Shown in pieces: positions 18,918 through 27,958 of a stretch of 64,000 nt of DNA. How positions within the stretch are numbered: position 1 is the stretch's first letter; every line of letters begins with the position of its first letter. The notes under the pieces are model-generated. The model saw only the letters and a list, made by a program, of their open reading frames with translations. It was not told where the DNA came from and made no database searches. A program made the position numbers and the translations under genes. Source of the stretch: Piscinibacter sp047602365 (GTDB lineage Bacteria; Pseudomonadota; Gammaproteobacteria; Burkholderiales; Burkholderiaceae_C); the NCBI GenBank assembly GCA_047602365.1, contig JASGHM010000001.1, positions 1,922,001 through 1,986,000 of the forward strand, read 5' to 3'.

Positions 18918-20969
18918 GTGTCCGAACCCGCCGCTTCGCTCAACCCGGCCCAGCTCGACGCGGTGCACCACCTCGGCGGCCCCTGCCTCGTGCTGGCCGG
19001 CGCCGGCTCGGGCAAGACGCGCGTCATCACGCACAAGATCGCGCGGCTGTTGCAGGCCGGTTATGCGCCTGGCCAGATCGCGGCGATCACCTTCACCAAC
19101 AAGGCTGCGGCCGAGATGCGCGAGCGCGCCAAGGCGCTGATCGGCGCGCGTGCCGCCAAGCCGCTGGTGGTCAGCACCTTCCATTCGCTGGGCGTGCGCT
19201 TGCTGCGCGAGGATGGCCAGCGCATCGGCCTGAAGGCGCAGTTCAGCATCATGGACAGCGACGACGTGCTGGCCATCCTGAAGGACGCCGGCGGCAGCAA
19301 CGACAACGCGCTGGCGCGGCGCTGGCAATGGGCGATCAGCCTGTGGAAGAACCAGGGCCTGACCAGCGGCCAGGTCGAGCCGGCCAACGACGACGAGCGC
19401 ATCGCGCAGCGCGTGATGCAGCGCTACGAGGAACGCCTGGCGGCCTTCCAGGCGGTCGACTTCGACGACCTGATCGGCGTGCCGGTGGCGCTGCTGCGGC
19501 GTGACGCGGAGGTGCGCGCGAAGTGGCAGAACACTTTGCGCTACCTGCTGGTCGACGAGTACCAGGACACCAACGCGACGCAGTACGAGATGCTCAAGCT
19601 GCTGGCCGGCGAGCGGGCGATGTTCACCGCGGTGGGCGACGACGACCAGAGCATCTACGGCTGGCGCGGCGCGACGATCGACAACCTGCGCCGCCTGCCC
19701 GCCGAGTACCCGAACCTGAAGGTGATTCCGCTGGAGCAGAACTACCGCTCCACCGGCCACATCCTGCGTGCCGCCAACGCGGTGATCGGCCACAACCCGA
19801 AGCTGTTCGAGAAGAAGCTGTGGAGTGCCTTCGGCGACGGCGAGCCGGTGCGTGTGGTCGAGTGCGACGGCGAGGAGCACGAGGCCGAACGTGCGGTGGC
19901 CTTCATCCAGTCGCAGCGCGGCCAGGGCGGGCAGGTCGCCTTCAAGGACTTCGCGGTGCTCTACCGCGCCAACCACCAGGCCAAGGTGTTCGAGAAGGCG
20001 CTGCGCAAGGCGAACATCCCGTACAAGGTGTCGGGCGGGCAGAGCTTCTTCGACCGTGCCGAGATCAAGGACCTGTGCGCCTGGCTGCGCCTGCTGGTCA
20101 ACAACGACGACGACCCGGCCTTCCTGCGCGCGGTGGCCACGCCCAAGCGCGGCATCGGCCACCAGACGCTGGCCAGCCTCGGCGAGTTCGCCGCCAAGTG
20201 GAAGACCAGCCTGTACGAGGCGCTGTTCGCCGAGAGCCTGGGCACGGCACTGGCCGCGCGTGCGGTCGGCTCGCTGCACGAGTTCGGCCGCTACGTGAAC
20301 GACCTCGAGTACCGCGCCCGCCACACCGTCGGCGCCGAGGACGCCAAGGCGCTGCTGCTCGGCTGGCTGAACGACATCGCCTACGAGAAGCACCTCTACG
20401 AAGGCGAGGACAGCGAGAAGCTGGCCGCGGCGCGCTGGGCCAACGTGCTCGACTTCGTCGACTGGATCGCGAGGCGCTGCGGCGGCGAGATCGAGAACGA
20501 CGGCGGCATCTCCGTCGAGACCGAGAAGAAGAGCGTGCTCGACGTCGCGCAGACCATCTCGGTGATCATCAGCCTGGCCGAGCGCGGCGACGAGCAGGAC
20601 GTGGTGACGCTGTCGACGCTGCACGCCGCGAAGGGCCTGGAGTGGCCGCACGTGGTGCTGGCGGGCGTCAACGAGGGCCTGCTGCCGTTCCGAAGCGAAG
20701 ACGACGAAATGACGCCGCAACGCCTCGAGGAGGAGCGCCGGCTGATGTACGTCGGCATCACGCGCGCGCGCACCACGCTGGCGGTCAGCACGCTGCGCCG
20801 GCGCAAGCGCGGCCGCGACACTGTCGCCGGCGTGCCGAGCCGCTTCATCGCCGAGATGAAGCTGCACGAGGTACAGCAGAAGGAAGACCCACGCGCCAAG
20901 CTGAAGGCGCTGCGCGAGGCGGCGGCGGCGCGTGCGGCCGGTGCCGCGGCGGCGAAGGTGGAGCCGTGA
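18918..20969 (+). CDS. rep: ATP-dependent DNA helicase Rep (UvrD/Rep family)
   Basis: A 683-residue superfamily 1A 3'-5' helicase. Motifs in order: Q-motif LNPAQLDAV, I GAGSGKTR (28-34), Ia TFTNKAAAEMRER, II LLVDEYQDTN, III GDDDQSIYGWRGA, IV LEQNYRST, V TLHAAKGLEWPHV and VI RRLMYVGITRARTTL. The length and the DEYQDTN motif fit Rep better than UvrD or PcrA. Rep clears proteins ahead of replication forks. The start is a GTG (18918) in front of SEPAASLNPAQLDAV, since no ATG fits. The 261 bases upstream hold no gene I can support. Confidence 0.93.
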   Translation: MSEPAASLNPAQLDAVHHLGGPCLVLAGAGSGKTRVITHKIARLLQAGYAPGQIAAITFTNKAAAEMRERAKALIGARAAKPLVVSTFHSLGVRLLREDGQRIGLKAQFSIMDSDDVLAILKDAGGSNDNALARRWQWAISLWKNQGLTSGQVEPANDDERIAQRVMQRYEERLAAFQAVDFDDLIGVPVALLRRDAEVRAKWQNTLRYLLVDEYQDTNATQYEMLKLLAGERAMFTAVGDDDQSIYGWRGATIDNLRRLPAEYPNLKVIPLEQNYRSTGHILRAANAVIGHNPKLFEKKLWSAFGDGEPVRVVECDGEEHEAERAVAFIQSQRGQGGQVAFKDFAVLYRANHQAKVFEKALRKANIPYKVSGGQSFFDRAEIKDLCAWLRLLVNNDDDPAFLRAVATPKRGIGHQTLASLGEFAAKWKTSLYEALFAESLGTALAARAVGSLHEFGRYVNDLEYRARHTVGAEDAKALLLGWLNDIAYEKHLYEGEDSEKLAAARWANVLDFVDWIARRCGGEIENDGGISVETEKKSVLDVAQTISVIISLAERGDEQDVVTLSTLHAAKGLEWPHVVLAGVNEGLLPFRSEDDEMTPQRLEEERRLMYVGITRARTTLAVSTLRRRKRGRDTVAGVPSRFIAEMKLHEVQQKEDPRAKLKALREAAAARAAGAAAAKVEP

Positions 20970-21622
20970 GCTGGGTGCCGCTGGCCATCGTTCTGTCGGC
21001 GGCGACCTCGATCGCCGCGGGCATCAGCCTGCTGCCCGCAGCGCTGCTGTTCATCGCCAAGCCGCTGACCACCGTGCTGCTGATCGTGCACGCGGCGCGC
21101 CGCGGTGCCGACGAGCCGCGCACGCGGCGCTGGATCCTCGCCGGGTTGGTGCTCTCTCTGCTCGGCGACGTGGCCTTGCTGTGGCCGAAGGAAGGTTTCC
21201 TGCCGGGGCTGATCGCTTTCCTGCTCGCGCACCTGGCCTACATCGTCGCCTTCCACGGCCGCACGCGCTTCGCGGCGCGCTGGTTGCCGTTCGCCGTCTA
21301 TGCGTCGATCGCGGCGCTGGTGCTCTCGATGCTCTGGCCGGGCGTGCCGGTCGCGCTGCGCGTGCCGGTGCTGCTCTACGTGCTGTGCCTGGGCTCGATG
21401 GCGGCGCAATCGGCGGTCGTCTGGCTGGTGGCGCGTGGCACGGCCACCGAGCCGCTGGCCCGCTCGGGCGCGATCGGTGGTGCGCTGTTCATGCTCTCCG
21501 ACGCGCTGCTGGCGACCAACCGGTTCGCCGTGCCCTTGCCGCTGTCGCCGCTGCTCGTGCTCGCGACCTACTGGACGGCGCAATGGTGCATCGTCATGTC
21601 GCTGGCACGCCGGCGCGGCTGA
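20966..21622 (+). CDS. lysoplasmalogenase (YhhN/TMEM86 family)
   Basis: A 218-residue integral membrane protein with about eight helices. Family landmarks are LFIAKPLTTVLLI, LVLSLLGDVALLW (the conserved S-x-x-G-D) and ALFMLSDALLATNRF (the second S-D pair). In this family the conserved aspartates are the proposed catalytic residues that hydrolyse the vinyl-ether bond of lysoplasmalogens; the real substrate in aerobic beta-proteobacteria is uncertain. It starts with a GTG inside the rep stop codon (GTGA overlap), so translation is coupled to rep although the functions are unrelated. Confidence 0.85.
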   Translation: MSWVPLAIVLSAATSIAAGISLLPAALLFIAKPLTTVLLIVHAARRGADEPRTRRWILAGLVLSLLGDVALLWPKEGFLPGLIAFLLAHLAYIVAFHGRTRFAARWLPFAVYASIAALVLSMLWPGVPVALRVPVLLYVLCLGSMAAQSAVVWLVARGTATEPLARSGAIGGALFMLSDALLATNRFAVPLPLSPLLVLATYWTAQWCIVMSLARRRG

Positions 21623-21640
21623 GCGCCGCGCCCTCGCCGA

Positions 21641-22018
21641 TCACGGCCGCGCCAGGCGCCAGACGCTGTTGAAGCCATCACCGGTGCGATCACCGGGCTT
21701 CTGATCCTTGACCCAGTAGTACACCGGCTTGCCCTTGAAGGCCCACTGCCGGCTGCCGTCGTCGCGCGCGACGATGCTCCAGTCACCCGAGGCGGAGGCG
21801 TCCGCGGGCGCCGCCAGCGGGGGCCAGTTGGCGGCGCACGGCCCATTGCACACGCTCTTGCCAGTGCCCGCAGGATCGCGGTCAAAGGTGTACAGCGTCA
21901 TCTTGTTCGGGCCGACCAGCACGCCGTCGGAGACGCTGGCCGGGGCGGAGGACATGCTGGCGCAGGCGGCGAGGGAGACGGCCAGTGCGGCTGCGAGCGA
22001 GAGTCGGGTGAGAGACAT
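21641..22018 (-). CDS. COG4315-type secreted-repeat lipoprotein
   Basis: A 125-residue predicted lipoprotein: signal peptide with lipobox LAAC (lipidated C19), then the 'secreted repeat of unknown function' pattern: NKMTLYTFDRDPAGTGKSVCNGPCAANWPPL followed by WSIVARDDGSRQWAFKGKPVYYWVKDQKPGDRTGDGF. The paired cysteines (SVCNGPC) and the WPPL/YYW motifs define the family. It probably sits in the outer membrane facing the periplasm; no biochemical function is established that I know of. It converges with the lysoplasmalogenase gene. The start is the ATG at 22018; an upstream TTG is less likely. Confidence 0.85.
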   Translation of the reverse strand: MSLTRLSLAAALAVSLAACASMSSAPASVSDGVLVGPNKMTLYTFDRDPAGTGKSVCNGPCAANWPPLAAPADASASGDWSIVARDDGSRQWAFKGKPVYYWVKDQKPGDRTGDGFNSVWRLARP

Positions 22019-22108
22019 CGGCAACTTTCATGTGGAAGGAGGTACCGTGTCTACGCAGCGGCGCACGCGCCTATTCCCTGCAGATCGATGTCCGGCTCGC
22101 CGGCCGCG

Positions 22109-22933
22109 TCACATGCCCTTGAACAGGCCGGTGAAGCTGCGACTGACCTCGAGCTTCTCGGTGTGTCCCCTCACGCTGACCAGCTGGCGCCCGCGCAGGT
22201 CGCGGCTGACGCCGGCGATCGCCTTGACGTTGACCAGCGTCGAGCGGTGGATCTGCCAGAACAGCTCGGCATCGAGCTCCTCGAGCAGTTCCTTGATCGG
22301 CTTGCGGATCAGCGCCTCGATCGTCGCCGTCTGCACACGCGTGTACTTCTCGTCGGAGATGAAGAACAGCACATCCTCGACCGGGATCATCTGGATGCTC
22401 TGGCCGACGGTGGCCTGGATCCACTTCAGCTTTGCCGCGCCGGCCGGGTTCATGTGCGAGCTCAGCTTCTGCAGCAGCTGCTGCATGCCGCCGACCGCCG
22501 GCCCCTCGCCGCTGTCGCGCTGCGCGATGCGGCGGCGGATGCGCTCGGCGGTGCGTGCCAGGCGCTCGCGTTCGGCGGGCTTGAGCACGTAGTCGGCGGC
22601 GCCCTGCTCGAAGGCCTCGACCGCGTACTCGTCGTACGCGGTGATGAAGACGATCTCGCAGCCGCTCCAGCCGTCCTCGGCGTCGTCGCCGGTGGGCAGC
22701 TGCGCGATCGCACGCGCCGCCTCGACGCCGGTCATGCCGGGCATGCGGATGTCGAGGAAGACGATGTCCGGGTGCTGCTGCCCGACCAGCTCGACCGCTT
22801 CGGCGCCGTTCTTCGCCTCGGCGACGATCTCCAGCTCCGGCCAGGCCTCGGCGAGTCGGGCGCGCAGCTGCTCGCGCATCAGTCGCTCGTCGTCGGCGAT
22901 GACCGCCTTCAGGCCGGAGGTGCTGGTGTTCAT
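22109..22933 (-). CDS. LytTR-family response regulator
   Basis: A 274-residue two-component response regulator. The receiver domain (1-125) has the acidic pair DDE (14-16), phospho-acceptor D61 in VFLDIRMPGMTG, the TAYDEYAVEAFEQGAADYVLKP switch region and conserved K. A linker is followed by a C-terminal LytTR DNA-binding domain (about 165-270: VEDVLFFISDEKYTRVQT, then FWQIHRSTLVNVKAI and SRDLRGRQLVSVRG). It is the partner of the histidine kinase gene that ends inside its start codon (4-base ATGA overlap). LytTR regulators typically control extracellular polysaccharide, adhesion or virulence genes; the target here is unknown. Confidence 0.92.
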   Translation of the reverse strand: MNTSTSGLKAVIADDERLMREQLRARLAEAWPELEIVAEAKNGAEAVELVGQQHPDIVFLDIRMPGMTGVEAARAIAQLPTGDDAEDGWSGCEIVFITAYDEYAVEAFEQGAADYVLKPAERERLARTAERIRRRIAQRDSGEGPAVGGMQQLLQKLSSHMNPAGAAKLKWIQATVGQSIQMIPVEDVLFFISDEKYTRVQTATIEALIRKPIKELLEELDAELFWQIHRSTLVNVKAIAGVSRDLRGRQLVSVRGHTEKLEVSRSFTGLFKGM

Positions 22934-24357
22934 GCGTCCATCGTAGCGTCGTCGGCCGCCGGCGCCACATAGGGCACGGTGATCGTCACCTTGGTGCCGC
23001 CGGGCGGGTTCTCGGCCACGGTCAGCGTCGCCTTGCGGCCATACAGCAGCTGCAGGCGCTCGCGGATGTTGTTCAGCCCGATACCGGTGCCGGCCGTCGC
23101 GGCCTTGCCGAAGCCGACGCCGGTGTCGGCCACCGACACCGCCAGCTTGCCGTGCACGATCTCCGCCTTCACCGACAGCAGGCCGCCTTCGGGCTTGGGC
23201 TCCAGCCCGTGCTTGATCGCGTTCTCGACCAGGCTCTGGATCATCATCGGCGGGAACGCCGCCGAGCGCAGGCCCTCGGGCACCTCGATCTGCGTGACCA
23301 GGCGGTCTTCCATGCGCACCTTCAGGATCTCCAGGTAGGGCGTGATCACCGCCAGCTCGCGGCCGAGGTCGCGCACGCCGTTGGCGGCGCCGTTGGCCTC
23401 GCGCATCGTCGGCATGCTGGCGCGCAGCAACGCGATCAGGTTCTTCTGCATCACCGAGGCGCGCTTCGGGTCGGTCTCGATCAGGTGGTCGATCGAGGCC
23501 AGCGTGTTGAACAGGAAGTGCGGCTCGACCTGCGCCTGCATCGCCGCCATGCGCGCTTCGACGACCTGGCGCTTCAGCGACTCGGCCTCGGCCGTCTCGG
23601 TCGCCTGTGCGGCCTTCACCTCGGCCTGCATGCGGCCCTTGTAGCTGATCTTCAGGATGATCGACATCACGATCCACATGAACGCCAGCTCGGGCAGCGA
23701 GTCGCCGAAGCGCGACGCCCGCGCGACTCGCGGCTTGCCATCGACGGTGACGACGATGCCGTCGGCCTTGTTCGCCTCCGCGGCGTCGCGGGCCTCCTCG
23801 ATGGCGGCCTTGATCTCGTCGCGCGCTTCCTCGATGGCCTTGCGCACCTCGTCGCTGTCGGCGCCGGGCGGCACGCGGATCTCGATGCCGTCCTTCTCGA
23901 CCTTCAGGCTCGGCTCCGAGGCCGCCGGCTGCTGCGACTCGGCGCTCGGGCGCACGATGATGCCCTGCTTGGTGATCGAGATCTCGACGCCGCCCTTGGC
24001 GCCGCTGGCCACCGTCTCGGGTGCCTTCGCAGCCTTCGGCGGGATGACCTTCACCGACGGCGGCAGCGGCGGCGGCGGGACGTCGGGCACGTTCGGCGGC
24101 GCGTCGGAGGCGTGCCAGCTCGGCACCGTCCAGCTGAACGGCGGCAGGTTCTGGGCCACGCCGGAGATGATCAGCAGCAGCACCGACAGCAGCGCGAAGC
24201 GCCACCAGCTGATGCTGACGAGCCAGCTGCCGTAGGCGTGGAAGGCCCGCAGCAGGGTCGACTTGAACGATTCCCAGCCGCCCGGCGGCAGTGGACGCGG
24301 CGGCACCGGAGGGATGGGCGGGATCGGCGGAATGGGGGTCGGAGGAGGGGTCGACAT
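22930..24357 (-). CDS. LytS/YehU-type sensor histidine kinase
   Basis: A 475-residue kinase of the His_kinase (PF06580-like) class. A strongly proline-rich N-terminus (1-27) precedes one membrane helix (about 50-68), an extracytoplasmic region (70-220) with a Pro-rich stretch, an amphipathic Glu/Ala helix (EVRKAIEEARDEIKAAIEEARD), a second membrane helix (222-238) and the kinase core: EPHFLFNTLASIDHLI (H280), NAIKHGLEP, DTGVGFGKA and GIGLNNIRERL. The periplasmic region resembles no sensor domain I know. It phosphorylates the LytTR regulator encoded by the overlapping downstream gene. Confidence 0.9.
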   Translation of the reverse strand: MSTPPPTPIPPIPPIPPVPPRPLPPGGWESFKSTLLRAFHAYGSWLVSISWWRFALLSVLLLIISGVAQNLPPFSWTVPSWHASDAPPNVPDVPPPPLPPSVKVIPPKAAKAPETVASGAKGGVEISITKQGIIVRPSAESQQPAASEPSLKVEKDGIEIRVPPGADSDEVRKAIEEARDEIKAAIEEARDAAEANKADGIVVTVDGKPRVARASRFGDSLPELAFMWIVMSIILKISYKGRMQAEVKAAQATETAEAESLKRQVVEARMAAMQAQVEPHFLFNTLASIDHLIETDPKRASVMQKNLIALLRASMPTMREANGAANGVRDLGRELAVITPYLEILKVRMEDRLVTQIEVPEGLRSAAFPPMMIQSLVENAIKHGLEPKPEGGLLSVKAEIVHGKLAVSVADTGVGFGKAATAGTGIGLNNIRERLQLLYGRKATLTVAENPPGGTKVTITVPYVAPAADDATMDA

Positions 24358-24499
24358 GGGCGGGCTTTCGAGCGTGCCGCCACTGTAAGCGGCGGCTCCG
24401 CCCGCCCGCGACCCCGATGCGATGCGCCGGCGGGCGCGCCGGACAGGCTGCAGCCGGCGCCGACAGGCCGGCCGGCGCAGACCTCGACCCGGCCCCGGG

Positions 24500-25927
24500 C
24501 TACAGGAAACCGAGCGTGCGCGCGCTGCCGAAGTTCGCCAGGTTGGGCAGCACGGCGTCGAGCTGCGTCGGCGTGGCGCCGAACCAGCTCAGCAGCGTCG
24601 CCGCGTACTGGTCGACCGAGCTGGTCGGGATCCAGCGGCCCTGCAGCTCCCAGCTGTCGACGCCGACGTCGTCCGGGCCGCCCAGCGCCAGCGTCGGATA
24701 GGTGCCGTAGGTCAGGCCGCCCTTGACGGCGCCGCCGACCACCAGGTGGTGGTTGCCCCAGGCGTGGTCGGTGCCGCTGCTGTTGTTCGGCGTGAAGGTG
24801 CGGCCGAAGTCGCTCTGCGTGAACGCGGTCACCGCGTCGGACAGGGCCAGGCCCTTCATCGCCTCGTAGAAGCAGCCGAGCGCGTCGCCCACCTCCTTCA
24901 GCAGCGTGGCGTGCGTGCCGTTCAGCACGCTGGCGCCGATCTGGTTGCCGTGGGTGTCGAAGCCGCCGAGCTGGGCGAAGAAGATCTGCCGGTTGCCCTG
25001 CACGGTGGCGTTGCCGGCAATCAGCTTGGCGATCTGGTAGAGCTGCCGCGGCAGGCCGTCGGCGACGTCGCCGCCGCTGATCAGCGGTGCAAAGGCGTTG
25101 TCGATCGCCGCCACCGAGCCGGTCTGGCCGGGCTTCACCTTGATCAGCGTGGCCAGCCGGTCGGACACCGCGAAGGCATCGCGCTGCATGCCGGCGTAGA
25201 CGTCGGCGAGCTGGTTGCTCTGCGCTTCCTGGTAGATGCCGCGCAGCGCGTCGGCGCGCGCGACCAGCGGCGCGTAGCTGAGCCGCCAGCTGTCGGTGCC
25301 CAGCTCGTAGGCACCGAAGGTGGCGCCCGGCTCGGGCAGCACCAGCGGCGCCGACAGCGAGGACAGCCCGAAGCGCCCATTGCCGCCGACCGAGATCACC
25401 GGGTTGACGGTGGCCAGCACCTCGGCGGCGCGGCCGCCCCAGCCGGTGCGCGTCAGCGCGTCGCTGCTGCTGCTCTCCCACAGCAACTGCTGGTCGCTGT
25501 GCGAGAACAGGCTGTCGGGCACCAGGTCGGAGCTGTCGGGCGCGGCGCGGAACTGCGCCTTGGTGATCGGTTCGTGCAGCGGGCCGACGTTGAACACCGG
25601 TGCCAGCCGGCCTTCGCCCCAGGCCGTGGTCAGGCCGGCCAGTGCCGGGTGCAGGCCGAAGCCGCTGCTGCCCAGGCCGAGCAGGCTGCCCTGCGGGATG
25701 GCCAGCGTCTTGCGCACCGCGCTGTACTGGCCGTAGCGGGTGGCGTCGGTCGGCACGATCATGTTCATGCCGTCGTTGCCGCCGTACAGGAAGATGCAGA
25801 CCAGCGCCTTGTAGTCGGCGGCGCGCGCCGGCGCGGCCGGCAGCAGCAGGTTGCCCAGCACGCCGGCGCCGGCGGTGGCGCCCATCAGGCCGGCGGCCTT
25901 CAGCCAGTGGCGGCGAGAGATCGTCAT
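24500..25927 (-). CDS. DUF1501 family Tat-exported protein
   Basis: A 475-residue protein with a twin-arginine signal (SRRHWLKAAGLMG) and the DUF1501 hallmark ALVCIFLYGGNDGMNMIVP near the mature N-terminus, then LHPALAGLTTAWGEGRLAPVFNVGPLHEP, GGFDTHGNQ, FTQSDFGRTF and DHAWGNHHLVVGG. These motifs place it in the alkaline-phosphatase/sulfatase-like superfamily, but no activity is established. It follows the DUF1800 gene directly, the standard pairing, so both are presumed to act together outside the cytoplasm. The start at 25927 has GAAGGAA 8 bases upstream; the ATG at 25942, overlapping the DUF1800 stop, is the alternative. Confidence 0.9.
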   Translation of the reverse strand: MTISRRHWLKAAGLMGATAGAGVLGNLLLPAAPARAADYKALVCIFLYGGNDGMNMIVPTDATRYGQYSAVRKTLAIPQGSLLGLGSSGFGLHPALAGLTTAWGEGRLAPVFNVGPLHEPITKAQFRAAPDSSDLVPDSLFSHSDQQLLWESSSSDALTRTGWGGRAAEVLATVNPVISVGGNGRFGLSSLSAPLVLPEPGATFGAYELGTDSWRLSYAPLVARADALRGIYQEAQSNQLADVYAGMQRDAFAVSDRLATLIKVKPGQTGSVAAIDNAFAPLISGGDVADGLPRQLYQIAKLIAGNATVQGNRQIFFAQLGGFDTHGNQIGASVLNGTHATLLKEVGDALGCFYEAMKGLALSDAVTAFTQSDFGRTFTPNNSSGTDHAWGNHHLVVGGAVKGGLTYGTYPTLALGGPDDVGVDSWELQGRWIPTSSVDQYAATLLSWFGATPTQLDAVLPNLANFGSARTLGFL

Positions 25928-25938
25928 GTTGCGTTCCT

Positions 25939-27801
25939 TCATCGCTGCACCTGGAAGGCCGGGGTGGCGAACACCAGGTAGGCCGCCTGCTTGGCCCGTT
26001 CGCGCTGCCAGTTGGCGTTGTTCGTCGAGGTGAAGGCCTCGACCGCGGTGACGATGCGGCTGCGCGTGCCGGAGGGCAGCGCGCCGCCGGTGGCCAGCAC
26101 CGAGAGACGGTCGACCAGCTTGCCGGCGTCGGCCGCGTCGGCCTCGAAGGGCGTGGTGTCGACCGTCGTTCCGAACGCACCCGGCACCGAGGCCGAGGCC
26201 GTCGAGCCGCCCCAGTAGAGCAGGTAGGTCAGGAAGTTCAGCCGCTCCAGCGCCGAGTTGGCGTTGTGGATGCCGAACTGCGGCCCGACCAGTGTCGCCT
26301 TGCCTGGCACCGGGTAGTCGGGCGGGTAGAAGTTGAACACCGAGGGCGGGCGGAACAGGTGCTGGCGCAGCGTCTCGCCCCACCACCAGGCGAGCGCCTC
26401 GCCGTCGCTGCGGCCGTTCAGCGCACGCAGCACCGCGGTGAACATCAGCGCCGGCTCGCGCAGCTTGCCGGCGGTGGCGGCCGGCGTGGTCGTGCGGGCT
26501 TCGGCGTCGAGCAGGATGGCCGCCACGGTGGCCGACAGGTCGCCGCGCTGGCCGGTGCCGAAGCTGGAGCCCTCGGCGCTGTAGCGCCCGGCGATGAAGG
26601 CCGTGGCGACCCGCTGCACGTAGGCCGGGCTGGGGTTGCTGGAGACCAGGTGCTGGATCAGCTGCTTCGAGATGAACGGCGCGGTGTTCGGGTGCTGCAT
26701 CACGCTGTCGAGCACCAGCTCGAGCGCGCTCGCCGCCGTGCTGCTCGCCGGCTTGCTCTTGCCGCTGAGTAGCGGTCGCACGCTGGCGTCGTGGTAGCTG
26801 GCCACCGCCACCATGTCACCGCCGTAGTAGCGGCAGTTGGTGCCGGCCGGCCAGCAGCCGTAGGGCGTGGCGCCGCCGGCCGGGTAGGTCCAGCCGGTCA
26901 GCGCATAGGCGTAGTTGCGCACCGTCTCGTTGTTGTAGGTCGGCGTGCAGGTGCCGCCCTTGAGCGTGCCGTCGGCGTTGAGCTCGCAGGTGCCGATCGA
27001 GAACAGCTGCAGCAGCTCGCGCGCGAAGTTCTCGTTCGGCGCCGCCTTGTCGTTGTTGGCGTTGTTGAGGAAGTCGCCCATCACCGGCGACAGCGTGACC
27101 TTCTTCAGCACCTGCCGGTAGTTGCCGAAGGCGTTGTCGAGCAGCGCGTTGTGGTAGTTGCGCAGCCCGTAGGTGCCCTCGACGTCGAGGTTGTTGACGA
27201 CGACGATCTGCTGCAGCGCGAAGGCCACGCGCTGGCGCAGCTGGTCGGCGTTCTGCGTGGCGTTGCGGTAGAAGTCCCAGACCAGCGGCTGGCTGGAGAA
27301 CCAGTCGCGCCAGCAGTTGTCGCCGGCGTAGGCGGGTTGGTCGCAGAAGCCGGTGTTGCTGGTGTTCTTGTGGATCGCGTCGCCGTTGCCCGAGGTGTAG
27401 CGCGAGGCCGATGCGCTCATCTGCGTGGCCAGCCAGCCGACGCGGCCCTGCGCGCGGATGTCGGCCACCAGCGTCTCGGTGGCGCCGAAGCTGGCCTGGT
27501 CGGCGAGGCGGAAGGCGTCCTTGGCCGTCACCGGGGCCGGGGCTGGCGCGGGCGCGGGCGCGGGGGCCGGAGAGGGTGCGGGCGAAGGCGCCGGGGACGG
27601 CGCGGGCGAGGGCGCAGGGGAAGGCGCAGGGGAAGGTGCAGGTGAGGGGGCCGGAGACGGCGCCGGCGAAGGCGCGGGTGTGCCGCCGGTGGGCGGGCTG
27701 TCCGAGCCGCCGCCACCGCCGCAGGCGCCGAGCACCGCGGCCGAGCCGACGACGGCGAACAGCGAGCGCAGGGTTCTCGCAGCATCCACTGACTTGCGCA
27801 T
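25939..27801 (-). CDS. DUF1800 family lipoprotein with (APSP)n linker
   Basis: A 620-residue exported protein. A lipobox (VLGAC, C27) and a Gly-rich start suggest lipidation. About 50 residues of Ala-Pro-Ser-Pro repeats then tether the DUF1800 domain: AFRLADQASFGATETLVADI, NYHNALLDNAFGNYRQVLKKVTL, PNENFARELLQLFSIG, and RPPSVFNFYPPDYP near the end. The ARELLQLFSIG and NFYPPD-like motifs are the family core. DUF1800/DUF1501 pairs are common in beta-proteobacteria and Planctomycetes, with no defined function. The ATG at 27801 is preceded by AAAGGGAG. The 157 bases upstream (27802-27958) must hold the promoter, but no clear box is visible. Confidence 0.88.
   Translation of the reverse strand: MRKSVDAARTLRSLFAVVGSAAVLGACGGGGGSDSPPTGGTPAPSPAPSPAPSPAPSPAPSPAPSPAPSPAPSPAPSPAPAPAPAPAPAPVTAKDAFRLADQASFGATETLVADIRAQGRVGWLATQMSASASRYTSGNGDAIHKNTSNTGFCDQPAYAGDNCWRDWFSSQPLVWDFYRNATQNADQLRQRVAFALQQIVVVNNLDVEGTYGLRNYHNALLDNAFGNYRQVLKKVTLSPVMGDFLNNANNDKAAPNENFARELLQLFSIGTCELNADGTLKGGTCTPTYNNETVRNYAYALTGWTYPAGGATPYGCWPAGTNCRYYGGDMVAVASYHDASVRPLLSGKSKPASSTAASALELVLDSVMQHPNTAPFISKQLIQHLVSSNPSPAYVQRVATAFIAGRYSAEGSSFGTGQRGDLSATVAAILLDAEARTTTPAATAGKLREPALMFTAVLRALNGRSDGEALAWWWGETLRQHLFRPPSVFNFYPPDYPVPGKATLVGPQFGIHNANSALERLNFLTYLLYWGGSTASASVPGAFGTTVDTTPFEADAADAGKLVDRLSVLATGGALPSGTRSRIVTAVEAFTSTNNANWQRERAKQAAYLVFATPAFQVQR
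27533..27678 (-). repeat. tandem repeat encoding an Ala-Pro-Ser-Pro linker
   Basis: A GC-rich 12-base unit with drifting third bases, repeated about a dozen times within the DUF1800 gene. It encodes APSP steps that turn into APAP at the 3' side. Such stretches act as stiff spacers between a membrane anchor and a folded domain and are prone to copy-number change. Confidence 0.85.
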
Positions 27802-27958
27802 ACCACTCCCTTTGCCGTCATCACGCGGCATGAAGCGGGGACGATGCCCGAGCGGGCGGCCCTGGCGGTGACCAAACGTGACGCCGAGGTGCCGGAACAT
27901 GCCGGCCGGCTTCAGCTTGTCACCACTGCCCGGCGAACGGGCGGCGCCGCAACGCTGC

